The notes under the pieces were generated by a model. That model worked only from the letters and a program-made list of their open reading frames with translations, did no database searches and was not told where the DNA came from. The translations under genes were made by a program, and so were the position numbers. Source: Nautilus pompilius (taxonomy: Eukaryota > Mollusca > Cephalopoda > Nautilida > Nautilidae). From it: DNA of 64,000 nucleotides. Shown one piece after another: positions 45,831 to 58,150 of this stretch (position 1 is its first letter; every line of letters starts with the position of its first letter). Location: the NCBI GenBank assembly GCA_018389105.1, contig JACATO010002729.1, positions 1 to 64,000 of the forward strand, written 5' to 3'.

Positions 45831-48800
45831 AGTTCCATGGTGTTTTCTTTTTGTTACTGCCAACTAAAGACACATACATAGGAATTGGTATTAGTAAATA
45901 AATTTATTGTGATCTCAAACATCGTTGTTACATAGATTCTAAGATTATGTAGAGATATGACATAAATAAATAAACTCCTCCTGAAGCTCAAGCAGGATAT
46001 TCTAGTCACATGCAAAGCACATAACTGCAAGCTATAAGAACAGGTACATTCCAGAAACAGGACGTTTATGGTAACTGATGAAATCTGTAAGGATTCGCGT
46101 GGTTGGACATTGGTACATTTAAATAAACCAGCGAAAAATCTTCAAGACATTAAATATTCTACTAGACCGTTAACATGATGATTTTCTAGTTCGGAATTTG
46201 TACCGAACCGTCTGCAGGCCGGAAAGAAATACGATGGTCCTTCTCATGGAGTGAAGTGCAAGTTAAGCTACCAGCCAGCCACAGATGATGATATGCAAAG
46301 GAACTTTAAATTCTGCCAGGTGCATCAACATTCTTCAAGATAAACGTCTGCTTTTCTCTGCCAACTGCCGGTCTTCCCGAAGAGAGCATTCGGTATTTTA
46401 GCCGACTATGCTCCAACTACCTCATTTATGCAACGCAAAAGCCAAAAGAAAGTCAGAGCATCAAAACTCTGCCGGTTCAGTCAACGGATACGAACCATTT
46501 GAGCAGGTCTGGGTTATCCTCATCGGCCTGATCTTTGCAAAAGTGTTTCCGGATGCCCACATCTCGTGGCACCGCATTACAGATTCCAGAAGGCTGGTAT
46601 TGCTTGCTTCATCCATACAAATGGATACATAAAAAATATTAACCAAATCACATTTTGACACTGCTATCGTTTCAAAACATGTTTTTTTTTCAAACTTGAG
46701 TGTCCATTTACTTATCAAAGATTCTGTCTATAATATAAGATATGTACGTGAGTATGCATTTAAAGCTATAAAACATCTCATATATTCTTTGAAAAGTAAA
46801 ATCGTGTCAAACTCAATATTAAAAACTTGCCTATCTAATTATCCGCGTATTATCTAGGCACCATTTGGACTGAGATCTACTACTTTTACTGGACTAAATT
46901 GAAGGTATTATCCTTACTATGGAAGTGAGCAATAGGAGATTTTTTTTCAGGAACCATTATTGGCCAGCGCTCTTACAGAATAGTCTGATTGGGAACAGTA
47001 TACCACCGGATGATTGGGTTAATGCGATGGGGCTGTTATGATGAAGCTAGTAATACCACGCCCTACCGTTAAGCTTGAAACCTCAGACGACCTATTAGAT
47101 CGGTCCGGTGCACTAACGAACACTTTTCCGTTGGCAATCTATATATCTGATTCTTTTTTTTTCTCCTTCCTTTTTTCTCTTTTTCGATGCTTCTCATACT
47201 TAGGATAAAATGTTAAGATGAAACCTACTATAGAAAATGTTCGGCTCGAAGTATTTACTGAATCAAGATCGGAATTGAAACGGGGGCTCGGCTTCGACCT
47301 CGACACACGTTTCCTCTACTTGATATGTAACTCTGAGGTCGGGGTGAAGTTGGCGTAGTAATCACAGCCACGGATACGTATAAATCAAATCATCAGCTCT
47401 TGAAACGGGGTGCTTCAGTTAAGCTAACTGGCTAACAAGACGTAATTGACTTGTCTTGTGCGTGCATTGAAAAGCGCTCAGTGTCTACGATGATAGGAGA
47501 AATCGAGGAAGGATTTGAGGGAATTCTTTACGGCAATCGCCTCGATTTCCATCACTCTTCCTTTCTCGGTGGGATCGATACTTGCTATTTCTGGCTCAAT
47601 GCCGAGGCTTTCAAGCGACCATGTTGCTTGAAAAGAGGTGGATAAAAAGAAATCAAATTATTGCCAATCTTATGAACTTCTCCTGCTCGTAAGGTTTCCG
47701 CAACGATCCGCTAGGCAGGCATGCTCTGTCGATAAATTCTTCGAGAATGCCTCATTTTGGCGACTCAGCCAAAAAATAAACAGAAGCCTTGGTTAAGTCC
47801 ACAAGTTCGTGCCACTGGTTTAATCTAAAAGAGAAAAAAAAACTACCAGTTATTTCTTCGTTAGTCTTTAATTTTTTTCTTAAAAAAATGAACTCACAAC
47901 AGTTTATTGGCTGCCACGGCTTTGAAGATAAAGTTACATCGATTTAAAAAGAATTCAGAAACTTAACAAAGCGAACAAACAATAATGGGGCTTTGGAAAT
48001 ATTATTGTTTTATCTATTAGAGACCAATTAAGATAAATAGTAAAATAAAAACAAAAACAAACGGGTCAGTTATGGAATTTTTAATATTTAAAACAAATAG
48101 ACAAAAAAAGGTAAATGCGTTTTTATATTAAAAACAAATATGATGTGAAGCATAACGTTTGATAAATATTTTAAAAATCGATCTGGAATATTAAGATCAA
48201 AATTTACTATTGCATTGTTCTGATGCATTCTTGCGATATTTAATCAAATTTTAAAAAAAAAACACTTTTTCAAATAAATGATCCTATTCGAATTTAGTTA
48301 TATTTGAATTCGATACAATTCTAATGACAGACGTCATGTGTTGTGTTTTTTAAAGTTCTTATGCAGTGCACAGTAATATTGCCCATATGGATTCTCACTT
48401 TCTTCTTTATCGTGCTTAATGTATGATTGTCATAGACAGTTTTTGCCATTAATTCTACTGACGTGTTGTTGTTTTTTAAGAATTGGGCATCATTAAAGTG
48501 ACAGGATCGTTCCGGTTCATATCACGAATGAAACGTTGTTTCGATTTCAGACAAAAGAGAGGCAAAAACGTGTGTATTTGACGACAACCGACAACGCGCA
48601 CTGACGCCGTACTCTGCAACAGTGGAACCTAACGCTGTTGGCTTCCTTTCCAGGTATGACTTTAAATACCTGATTGTCTAGTGCACGATCTAAAGCCGAT
48701 TTCGAGTAAGCGAGATTTCATGAGTGGACGTTCCTACCAACTTTATCAAAAATATAGGGAGTTCGCATCATCTCGTAGTACATGATATTTTAAAAATGTC

Positions 48801-51179
48801 TCAGATCAGTAGAAGGTAAGCAGGTATTAGATAACAGGTGAAATTTTACGTCACTACAATGTTAAAACCTTGCGAAATCCTCTGGCAAATCTTACGGTTA
48901 GTAATTTTTCTTAATAATAAAGTATTTGCAACATATACCAGCTGTGACTTTAAGTTGTTGGAAATAATGAGGTATTTCCTCTAAATTTCAAGAAGAGTTC
49001 CGTGCGTTGGCTGTAACACGGATTTCAATGCAAAAACAAAACTTTCAAATGAAATGCGTTTATTTTATTTCTTTTAAAAATCCATCAGCAAATTTTAATA
49101 CGCTAAAAAAAACAGTATAAAAGATCACTTCCACCGTAAAGGATTTTGTATGATTCAATTACTTGCTGGCCCAAGGCTTCAGTCAGTCATATGACAATTC
49201 TATTGCTTCAGGTGCTGCAAGCGACTTTTCTTCTTTGGATGGGGTGTACCAGCAAAAGTCACAGCACTGTCACGTGACCTAGCATATGTGTATCGGTGGC
49301 TAATTAGGTATGGAACCTGTCAAGGACGCTTTGAAGGGCAGTTAGTGATGTGCAGCGAGACAATTGACCGTAAATGGACAAACAGATGAGTTTTCTGCTG
49401 AATAAGGCGTAACACAGTGTAAGTGTTATCAACTGATGTCAGCAAAAATACAGAGAGATACTGGTTAATCATAAAGAAGATAGCAGGTGGCGCCACACCA
49501 GTATTGACGGTGTCTGTCTGATTCGGCGCAGCTGCGCCATCTCGATACGTTCCACCGGTCCGTGGGACCCGCAAGATACGACTACCCTGCTGACCTACCC
49601 GCTGGAGGTCCAGGACTTCCCACTGTAAGATTGGAATTGGCTAATGTTCATTTAGGCTCATCTTTGACCGTTGTTATTCTCTTCACCGATTAGAAAGTAC
49701 TTTCAACCTTCAGTTGAAAGTTGTTTGCGCATTTGGCGGAAACCAAGCCAACATGATGTAGAGTGTGAGAGATCCTTTGGCGAGTGACAGGGCTCCGGTC
49801 GGGTGTGCTCTGTCACGTGATCACAAAACCAACCCGACTGTCTCTCGTACAGGTCACCACTACCTGGATGACGTCATTAGATTTGTTGTTAGACCATTGT
49901 CACAAAGTCACAATAGTTTAATTCGTATTCATGAACGAAAATATAAGGATCTATCGGGCAAGAATAATCATGAACCACCTTCAAGAGAAAAATATGAAAA
50001 GTCCCCCATGTTTCGCTCGTTCCGCCGGCATAGATCCCTTAAACTTCGGGTCTCACTGGACAGCGTGCTCCTGGAATCATTTTAAAACCGCGTCAAACCT
50101 TGACAGAGATATCGAAGGCTGACCCAGACGTCTAAACAACGATATGAGACGCATGCGCAATGCTATAATTCAAACCGGAAGCGGACATACAAGCTACTGA
50201 AAGTCGTATATCACCATAGTATGTAGGTAGTGACTATTACGACACTAAATGCTTCGAACAATGTCCAGATACCGGGCGAAATAGGCTCTTTTTCCAAAAA
50301 TTAATTTTAATTGGGTAGAAATGTTTAATCTTGAATAAATTCGCAACAGTATCCCTGTGATGGTTTAATCAGCGATAAACTGGTTCTGTGGCAAATTATC
50401 GAAGCTTTACCTTTTTCTTTTATAGGTTAAACAATAAAGAAGAAAATATGTAAATAAAACTATAAATAGCTATTTTATATTAATTTAATTAGAATCAACA
50501 TATGTGTAAAGAACTCATAAGTTACTCGAGGGTCTACAGGCGGCAGACCCTCCTAAATGTCCGCTCTAGTAAGAATGAGTCGGCCACCATTTCAAAAAGC
50601 ACATCCTTTAAACTGTTCAACACTATTTCAAAGAATGTCCACCCTCCCCCACACAAGACAGACAACTTCTGTTTTGGTAACGCCGTTTCCTGGACTGCTG
50701 AAATGCTCTTCAAAACCATTAACAACAGATAAAGTCGTTACGACTAAGCCGTCGTCTTTTGGTAAGACCCTATGAGTGATGCTCTGAAAAGTGGAGGGGC
50801 CACCACGAATGTCAGCTCGCTAATCTCTTCTCTCTGAGCGAAATACAATTAGAAAATAAATTTTTAATAAATTAAGTAAAATTTCCATGGCTACAAATAC
50901 ATCTCTCCCGCTCACTGGCGACTTCTGTTGCTGCGTTAATACACAAAATCCCCATATAGCTTCTGAATTAAACCAAAGCTAAATCAGTAAATAACATCGC
51001 TAACTTCGGAATTTGGGGTTTAATTGACGGTCTGCGCGCTGTTCCGGAGAAGATGAAGTTCCAGAGCTGGGAGTTTGATCCTATACTGGTTCCAGAAATT
51101 CCCCATCAGATTTTTTCTGGGTATTTATCCATAAGTCGATAAGCATTTATTCGTCCTTTTGTTGTTGTTGTTGAACTTA
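45831..51179. other. Long stretch without recognised genes
   Basis: I see no transposon or RNA gene. Frames at 46408-46718 (both strands), 47451-47645, 49320-49574 (minus) and 49765-50085 are short and without recognised motifs. The stretch 47.8-48.5 kb is very AT-rich with A/T tracts, and 49.5-50.1 kb is more balanced in composition. Confidence 0.35.
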
Positions 51180-51600
51180 TCCTGGACCAATTATCCGCGT
51201 CGGTCGACGACAAAGCTTTTCTAGCACGTGCGCGGGCGGGTTGCTGGAGCTGAGACTTCCCGTTCTGAACTTGCGCTATCTGCTAAGTGGAGATTTACGA
51301 CATCTTGTCCGTAGCTGGCCGAGCTCGCGAGCAGAGCGCGGATTATAGCGCAGGTGATGCGCCCCCGGAAAAAACCTAGAAGGAATCAACGGCCCTTTCC
51401 GTGGGAGAAGATCGAGCAGGGCGTTCTCTGACGCGTCTTCCTCGAGTTGGCCGAGCGAAAACGGTGAGGGGGGGGACGTGATGAGAGAGATCCCACCTAG
51501 CCCAGCAGGCCGAGGTGTCGGGCGACCCGCAGAAGTACCCGGGATTACGTCACGGGTGTGTGCTGTAAAGACAGACATTTCCGAGCCAGTCTGCCTCCAT
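51180..51600. other. CpG-rich block, possible CpG-island-like segment
   Basis: GC and CpG content rise clearly (for example CACGTGCGCGGGCGGG near 51224, GCTCGCGAGCAGAGCGCGG near 51323). A CRE-like TTACGTCA lies at 51545. The 100-codon minus-strand frame here has no recognised domain and is probably due to the GC-rich composition. It could be promoter-associated. Confidence 0.35.
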
Positions 51601-53282
51601 CATCAGCTCATTTTTACCTCATCGATATCTTTCGCATCTTTTTAACAATGTTTTTAAAGCAAATCTCCTCCTAATTTAGCACGTGGATGCAATAAAAAAA
51701 GGCTTTAATATGTGTACTAAATAGATGAATACATAAAGTTGTCCCCCCTTTTTTTTTCTTCAGTGAACGGCTCGCAACGCATGCGCTGTAGTCCGGATTA
51801 AACACGTGCGTTGATTTTCAACTTACAAAGAACTTTCCATTGCCAGGAGAAGAATCAGGGTAGGTAACTGGGTAAACTAGCTGGCTTTATTTTTTGAGTG
51901 CGTTACGAGTACTGATGGTTATAGCAAGTGAAAAAGTAAGTAAATGTTTTTTTTTTTTCCTTTCGTTTCTCTGATAAGACCGTCACAAAATAATGTATAC
52001 ATTTTCTATGGCTTAGAAATTAAAATGTTTATAATTTTTGGTACATTCTGCACGAGCATCAATAATCTTCTAATCTCCCTTATAATACATGGTCCTGGGT
52101 CTTCCACGTTCTTGTCGCCAGCTCATTCTCTCTCAAAATGGAGATAAAGCATCAAAGCGAGATTTTAGGAATGACAAGGATGAATCTAAGAATGGGGTGT
52201 ATTCAGTGGTGTCATCCACAGAAGGACCACAGATTCATAATAAAATAATAAACTAATTCTTCCAAATAAAAACGTTAGCGATACAATTTTGTTCAGCCAT
52301 CGGCAGAAGCCCGCACAATGGTGTCTGAAGCAATCTATTGAAAAGGAGGAAAAAAACCGGATAACTACATTTCTTCTTCTTTTAATGCAAGGTAAAAATA
52401 AAATGGTTTATGTTGATTATCGATGCTCGAAGTCTAATCTTAGACAGAAAATAAAAACAAACTTTACCTCAATAAAAGAATTCCATCAATATCGGGGCAT
52501 TGTATTAACTTCTATTTACTTCTAAACAACTTTTTCTTAAAATTGAATTCTGAATCATCGAATCAGACTGGGGTTTGGAAGAAAACGAAGCCTTTGAATG
52601 GTATTGTAAGGAAATATCAATGCTAATAATATTTTTAAAAGAGAAGCAAAAAATAACAAACAAACGTCAATTTAGTTTGAGAATTGTGGTAAAGAAAGAA
52701 GGAATGGCGTTAATTAAAGTATTATCGATCCACGTGTTTGTTTAGCATCGATTCCACATCTGTTGAGCCGGACTCTTCCCATTTTTTCTGCTTATAACAT
52801 TTCTACTTTTAAATATCGAATCTCTATTTTGTGTTTAACTAAACAAATTTTGTTATACTTCAGTCATATGTTCCTAACTACTGAACAGCTTAAAACAAAC
52901 TTTTAGTTTTAATGCTTAACAGCATGTAAACAGTGGCAACACGGTAACAGTTGATTGATTAGGTAATAATTTATAACTCGACCACCTGCGTACGTTGAAC
53001 TTTACAGTTTATTAAAACAGATTCTATAGACAATGAAAGAATATAAGAATAGAACGAGAAAGCAATATCCCTTTTTTCCCCACTATAACTGGGTTATGTC
53101 CCCTCGTCTTTCCGTATACACGTGTATACAGTTCAAGCTATATAGTATGTCAGGCAGATCGTTTCACCTATTTACTACTATATAACTGAAATTGCCTCCG
53201 AAAAGCTAGACTAATACGATACTTAAAACGTTTGCAATTATGTACTTTTGCAAAAAGAAAACACTTGTTTCATACAGGTGTA
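51601..53282. other. AT-rich stretch, nothing recognised
   Basis: No features beyond homopolymer tracts. The TA dinucleotide at its end (53281-53282) is the mariner target site. Confidence 0.4.
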
Positions 53283-53309
53283 CGAGGTCTGTCCAAAAAG
53301 AAACCGAAC
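53283..53309 (+). repeat. Mariner left terminal inverted repeat
   Basis: A 27-bp repeat beginning CGAGGTCTGTCC and ending ACCGAAC. It mirrors 54525-54551 with one mismatch at position 17. Outer TA duplication. Confidence 0.95.
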
Positions 53310-53489
53310 ATTTAAAACAGCGCGCCAACCAGCCGACGTAGCGTGCTCGCGACTGCAGTACTGTTTATCGGTGACCTCGACCTTCAGTATAACAATAGCC
53401 GCATCACGCCACGTCAGTTAGCCATCGATCTACACGAACTAGAGTGAACGTATGTTTAGTGCGCTTGGCGATTTGTCGCGAGTTGAACA

Positions 53490-54489
53490 ATGGAGGATCT
53501 TGAAGAGCAACGTGTTTGTGTGTAATTCTGTTTAAAATTGGGAAAAACGTTTACGGAGACTTTTTTAATGTCGCAACAGGCCAATGGGGAGGATATGTCA
53601 CGAGTGGTACCAGCGTTTCGAGTCGGAGACGGATCCCGGATCTGGTCGACCTTCCACGACAACGGACGACGACCGCACTGAGGAAGTGGGGGCTGTGATC
53701 CGTGTCAATCGTCGCCTGACTGACCGTGAAGTTTCCGGAGAAGTAGGCGTCTGTAAAAGTTCGTGCCACGTGATTTTAAAAGAAAAATTGAACATGCATC
53801 GTGTAGCCGCAGAATTTGTGCCGCGTCTGCTGACAGATGAACAAAAAAAGAACCGAGTCACAATCAGTCAGGAGCTCTCTGATCGATCGGATGCTGATGA
53901 AAGCTTTCTGAAGAGTGTCATAACAGGTGATGAAACGTGGGTGTACGGATACGATGACGAAACAAAAAGGCGGTCGTCGCAGAGGGTTGGATCATCGTCA
54001 GAGTCACTCAAATGTGAAGGTGATGTTGATCGTCTTTTTGATTGGAAGGGCGTCGTTCATCATGTGTTTGTTCCACGTGGTCAGACGATCAATAGAGAGT
54101 TTTACTTGGATGTCCTGAGGCGGTTGAGAGAGGCAGTGTGAAGGAGGAGGCCTGAGGCGTGGAAAAACAAAACCCGGATGCTGCACCACGACAACGCACC
54201 TGCTCACGCGCCACTCCTTGTCCGTGACCTTTTGGCAAAGCACGAGACGACTCTCGTCCCCCCAGCTTCCCTACTCTCCGGATTTGGACCCTGCAGACTT
54301 TTTTTTTGGTTCCCAAAGTTGAAATCCACCCTGAAAGGTCACCGATTTCAGACGATAGAAGAGATCGAAGAAAATTCGCTACAAGAACTGCACACTATCC
54401 CTGAAAATGCATTCCAAAACTGGAAAAAATGTTAGGAGCAGTGTATCAACAGTGAAGGGAACCATTTTGAAGGAGACAAGTCTGATTAA
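53490..54489 (+). pseudogene. Mariner transposase pseudogene (DD34D)
   Basis: Starting at ATG 53490, the order is MEDLEEQRVCV, a stop (53523), then CLKLGKTFTETFLMSQQANG (helix-turn-helix region), a frameshift near 53597 and a long open stretch to 54141. That stretch includes HEWYQRFE, the linker GSGRPST, FVPRLLTDEQKKNRV and GDETWVYGYD with the first catalytic Asp (53929). A TGA at 54139, probably from CGA, interrupts it. MLHHDNAPAHAPLLV with the second Asp (54190) follows. The third block YSPDLDPAD (Asp codon 54296) is in another frame, because one extra C precedes it and a nine-T run follows. Allowing for the extra base, the second and third Asp have exactly 34 residues between them. A TAG at 54433 precedes EQCINSEGNHFEGDKSD and the final stop. 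Minus-strand ORFs here are shadows. The defects are three stops and homopolymer frameshifts. Confidence 0.92.
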
Positions 54490-54524
54490 ATTGTAAGTAA
54501 AGCAACAAATTTGTTTTTTTAAAA

Positions 54525-54551
54525 GTTCGGTTTCCTTTTGGACAGACCTCG
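54525..54551 (-). repeat. Mariner right terminal inverted repeat
   Basis: Reads GTTCGGTTTCCTTTTGGACA then GACCTCG. It is the reverse complement of the left end except for one base, followed by TA. Confidence 0.95.
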
Positions 54552-54553
54552 TA

Positions 54554-57450
54554 TAGAGTACTACAATTTGCTAGAATTTTAAAGAATACATTGGATTGCT
54601 GCCTCAAAGAAAGACGGATGTTTTATCTGAGTCCTGTGACTTCCGATTACTCCTCACCTGTAAAATTCAGCAATACCAAGAAATATTGTAACTTTCAATG
54701 AACAGTTCAGTTAATAAAATCGTCAAGTATCAAGAAAGTCTTGTCTAACCTGAAAATCTAAGTTGCTATATCAACTTAAAATAAATAAATATATAGATGT
54801 GGAATCTGTTTTTCCTTAAAATTAAATTACTGAAAATGGGTAACGAAGATTCACTAAGATATGTCTGCTTTAGCCATACACAGTATAAAGAGAGATTTAG
54901 ATTATCAGATTTAGGACGTTTAAAGAAAGAGGATTTGAAAATAATTAAAGATATTCAGCGTTTGATCGGTAACAAATCCTTCTCTGCTAATTGAAGTTAA
55001 AAATAATTATTGGTGGCAATCATAAAGAGACGACTTTTAGCGCGGCTTCTTGTTGGAAAATAAATTAACGGAATTGTAAATAAATGGAATAAATTCCTTT
55101 GATGTTTGGTTTAATGCGTAGACTGCCGACCTCGAATAGTCAGCAGTCGACCTGCTAATGCGATGGCGTTAATTTAAAAACCATATTCAAATGAACTTCT
55201 TTTCCATTTAGTATCGTGTTTTTTTTAGCATTTTTGTATCGACTGAACTAAGCTGATTGAAAAATATAATGTTGTTCGTGATTCAAAGCATTTGGAACTT
55301 TTCTTTGGAGGAATATCTCAGATGTTTAAGGGGTTATTAGCCTTAGCAACGAGGGTCCAGGGAATTATAGTATCTGATCTTTTTAAAAATAAGGAGTCAT
55401 TTTTGTATGCAAAAATTGGAATCTCATAGTTGGCTCAGCGAGACCTGCGCATAGTCAGGGCTACCACTGTACGATAGCAAATATCTCAGATGGCACACCG
55501 AGCAATGCTCAGTGGTACATACATTTTTAGGCCAAGAGCAAACAACTATTTCCCAACACAACTTCGCTGTACACTACCTGTCAAAAGCATTTGTCTGAAA
55601 GGTGACATTACTTTCTGTGCTGTAGTGCAAGGTTAAGTTTATTACAAAAAGAATATTTCGTAAAATTGTTCATTCTTTTATTTATTTGTTTTTTTTAATT
55701 TGAAAATTAAAAAGTAAATAACAAAAGGCAAATATGCTGTTTTAAAACTATACTTAAGTTTTTTTTTTCTTTATAAAGACTATTCCGTGCACGAGTTGTC
55801 AAATTGTTCGTTTATTATCGGATTTCGTTCGCTGTCAGTAGTTGCGTTTTTACTCATAAGGCTACGTTTGTATCAGGGGAGACAATTTTTTTTTCTGGTG
55901 GCAAGCCTCGCTTTGGCATGCAGAAGAGGGCTGGAGATTTTAACGTCTATCACATGGAACATAAAATTGTCTATAATGGGTTGGATAGAATCAACCCAAC
56001 ATAAAATTTTATGCCAGTCTATCCAGCGGTCAAAACTGACTTATCTACCTTTGATCGAACAAGGAATAAACTAAGAAACATGTCAGAATTAAGAATATCT
56101 TCTTAATGCTGTGTTTCGAGTATGGCAATAATTTGCAGGCCACTGGGGGGCGGACGTCTCCTGAAACCATTCTTAAAGGACACTGCACCTCTGTAGTTCT
56201 AGGATTAACTTTGCTGGCCATCTTATAATATAAGAATCATCTTTTTATTTTTATCCAACAAGAATTCTCTGTTTTCCAAATATTAGTTGTAAAGATAATT
56301 ACATCAGCAAATTGTATTGCATTTATACTTTAAATAGAGTAAACGCGTTCTTGTTCTCGTTTCCACACGTCACGGAACCTCGTTCATCTCTGTGAAGAGT
56401 CTAAATTATGATGTCGGCCACAGACCGAACTATTTCTGGTTTCAGTTAGTAAAGAGTTTTGGATTGATTTTGTATCCCGTCATCTCAACAAACCGGCCTG
56501 CACCGGGTTCTATCCAGCTTAGTTGAGAAATATTATATAATTAGCTTTCCAGAGTTTTGGATACCTGGAAAGGATTTTTACAGTAGTGTAGACTGATGAA
56601 AAAGAAGTTTCGCGTCACCAAAATCTTCGTTGTGTCGTAGATAGACTCGTGTGCTTGTATACTAGACTGAGATTAGAGAATTTATCGGTGAATTCACTAT
56701 AGCCAGCCGCATCTGCAATTTATCCTGTGTATGGTAGCTATATTTAGTGTATACGCTTAACTGGATCAACCTGGTCATTATAATGAGTTTTTTTACAGCG
56801 TTTTTCTTTCTTCTTCTTAATGCACTTTGTTTGTTTTATTACGCAGAGGGGGAGGTTGGGGCTAGAGTTACCGGCCTGGAGAGCGACGGTTTTCTGACTC
56901 AGCCAATTTGCTCAAGAGAGGAAAACATGTCTTTCTTTCCTGCACCATGTTAGAGTAGGACTCGCCTGACTAGTTACGGACATCTCTGGGTTTCTGACCC
57001 TCCTCCCTCGCAGAATTGACAGGGAGATCAGTGGAGCGAGATAAACAGGTCTTAAAAGGGATTCCTCGACTGCTGCAAGTTAAAGAGAAAGTCTAATCGC
57101 GGCCGGGCACCTGCTCAGAGTTCGCTGAAATCGGGCGCTTTTTTGACGAGCGGAAATTATAACAGGTGCGTTTACCGGGTTTTAACGACAGGTGTTCGAG
57201 GCGTAATTAGCGCTGACGTTCTTCCTCCTAACTGTACTTCCTTTTCTTCTTTTTGTTTTTTAAGGCTTTTGGTAGACCTTTCGTTAAACAACAAGGAGAA
57301 AGAAAACGTTATCTCACCCACAAGATCCCGCAAAAACGTTTTAAAACCCAAAGCAATTTATTCAAGAGTTTACATAATTTGTGTTAAGGAAACCTGACAA
57401 ATCTCAGTTCACTTAGATATCTCAATGTTCTAGTAGCTATATGAGATGAA
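54554..57450. other. Intergenic/intronic sequence, nothing recognised
   Basis: Frames of 65-95 codons (for example 54797-54994 and 55787-56074) have no recognised similarity. T-tracts and AT-rich sequence predominate. Confidence 0.4.
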
Positions 57451-58150
57451 TCACACCACACACACACACACACACACACACGCCACAAATACACACAAAC
57501 ATATACACAAATACGCACACACATCCATAAACACATATACAAAATACACAAATACACACACACACATCCATACACATACACAAATACACACACACACATC
57601 CATACACACAAACACATACATACCCATACACATATACATATACACAAATACACACACACCCATTCACACATTACAAAAAAATACACAAATACACACCACA
57701 TCATACACACCAATACACACACACATCCATACACACCAACACACCACAATACACAAACACATATACACAAATACACACAACCCATTCACACATATACAAA
57801 AATACACAAATACACACACATCCATACACACAAACACATACCCCATACACAGATACATATACACAAATACGCACACACACCCATTCACACATATACAAAA
57901 ATACACAAAACACAAATACACCACACACCACCCATTCACACATATACAAAAATACACAAATACACAAATACACACACACACATCCATACACACAAATACA
58001 CACACACCCCCATTCACACATATACAAAAATACACAAATACACAATACCACACCAATCCATACACATATACATATACACAAATACACAAACACACACACG
58101 TATATACAAATACATACACACACACATATACGGAAATACACAAATACACT
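57451..58150 (+). repeat. 700-bp CA-rich, nearly G-free satellite
   Basis: The plus strand is almost devoid of G for about 700 bases. It is made of ACACAAATACACAC and CCATACACACAAACAC words. A longer module, CCCATTCACACATATACAAA followed by AATACACAAATACACAC, recurs near 57660, 57782, 57880, 57932 and 58010. The array is therefore a diverged minisatellite and not a simple (CA)n. The 248-codon Thr/His frame (plus) and the 133-172-codon Val/Cys frames (minus) are artefacts of stop-poor repeat sequence. Confidence 0.95.

Larger units (their letters stand above)
53283..54551 (+). mobile_element. Full-length mariner transposon (1269 bp, TIRs and TA TSD intact)
   Basis: The element is bounded by 27-bp terminal inverted repeats starting CGAGGTCTGTCCAAAA, which match each other at 26 of 27 positions. 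It is flanked on both sides by TA (53281-53282 and 54552-54553), the expected mariner target duplication. The length is normal for mariner (about 1.3 kb). Inside lies a transposase reading frame that is now broken (described separately). Mariners move by cut-and-paste through a dimeric DD34D transposase binding these ends. The well-preserved ends suggest relatively recent insertion compared with the other relics here, and the copy could in principle still be mobilised in trans. Confidence 0.95.
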
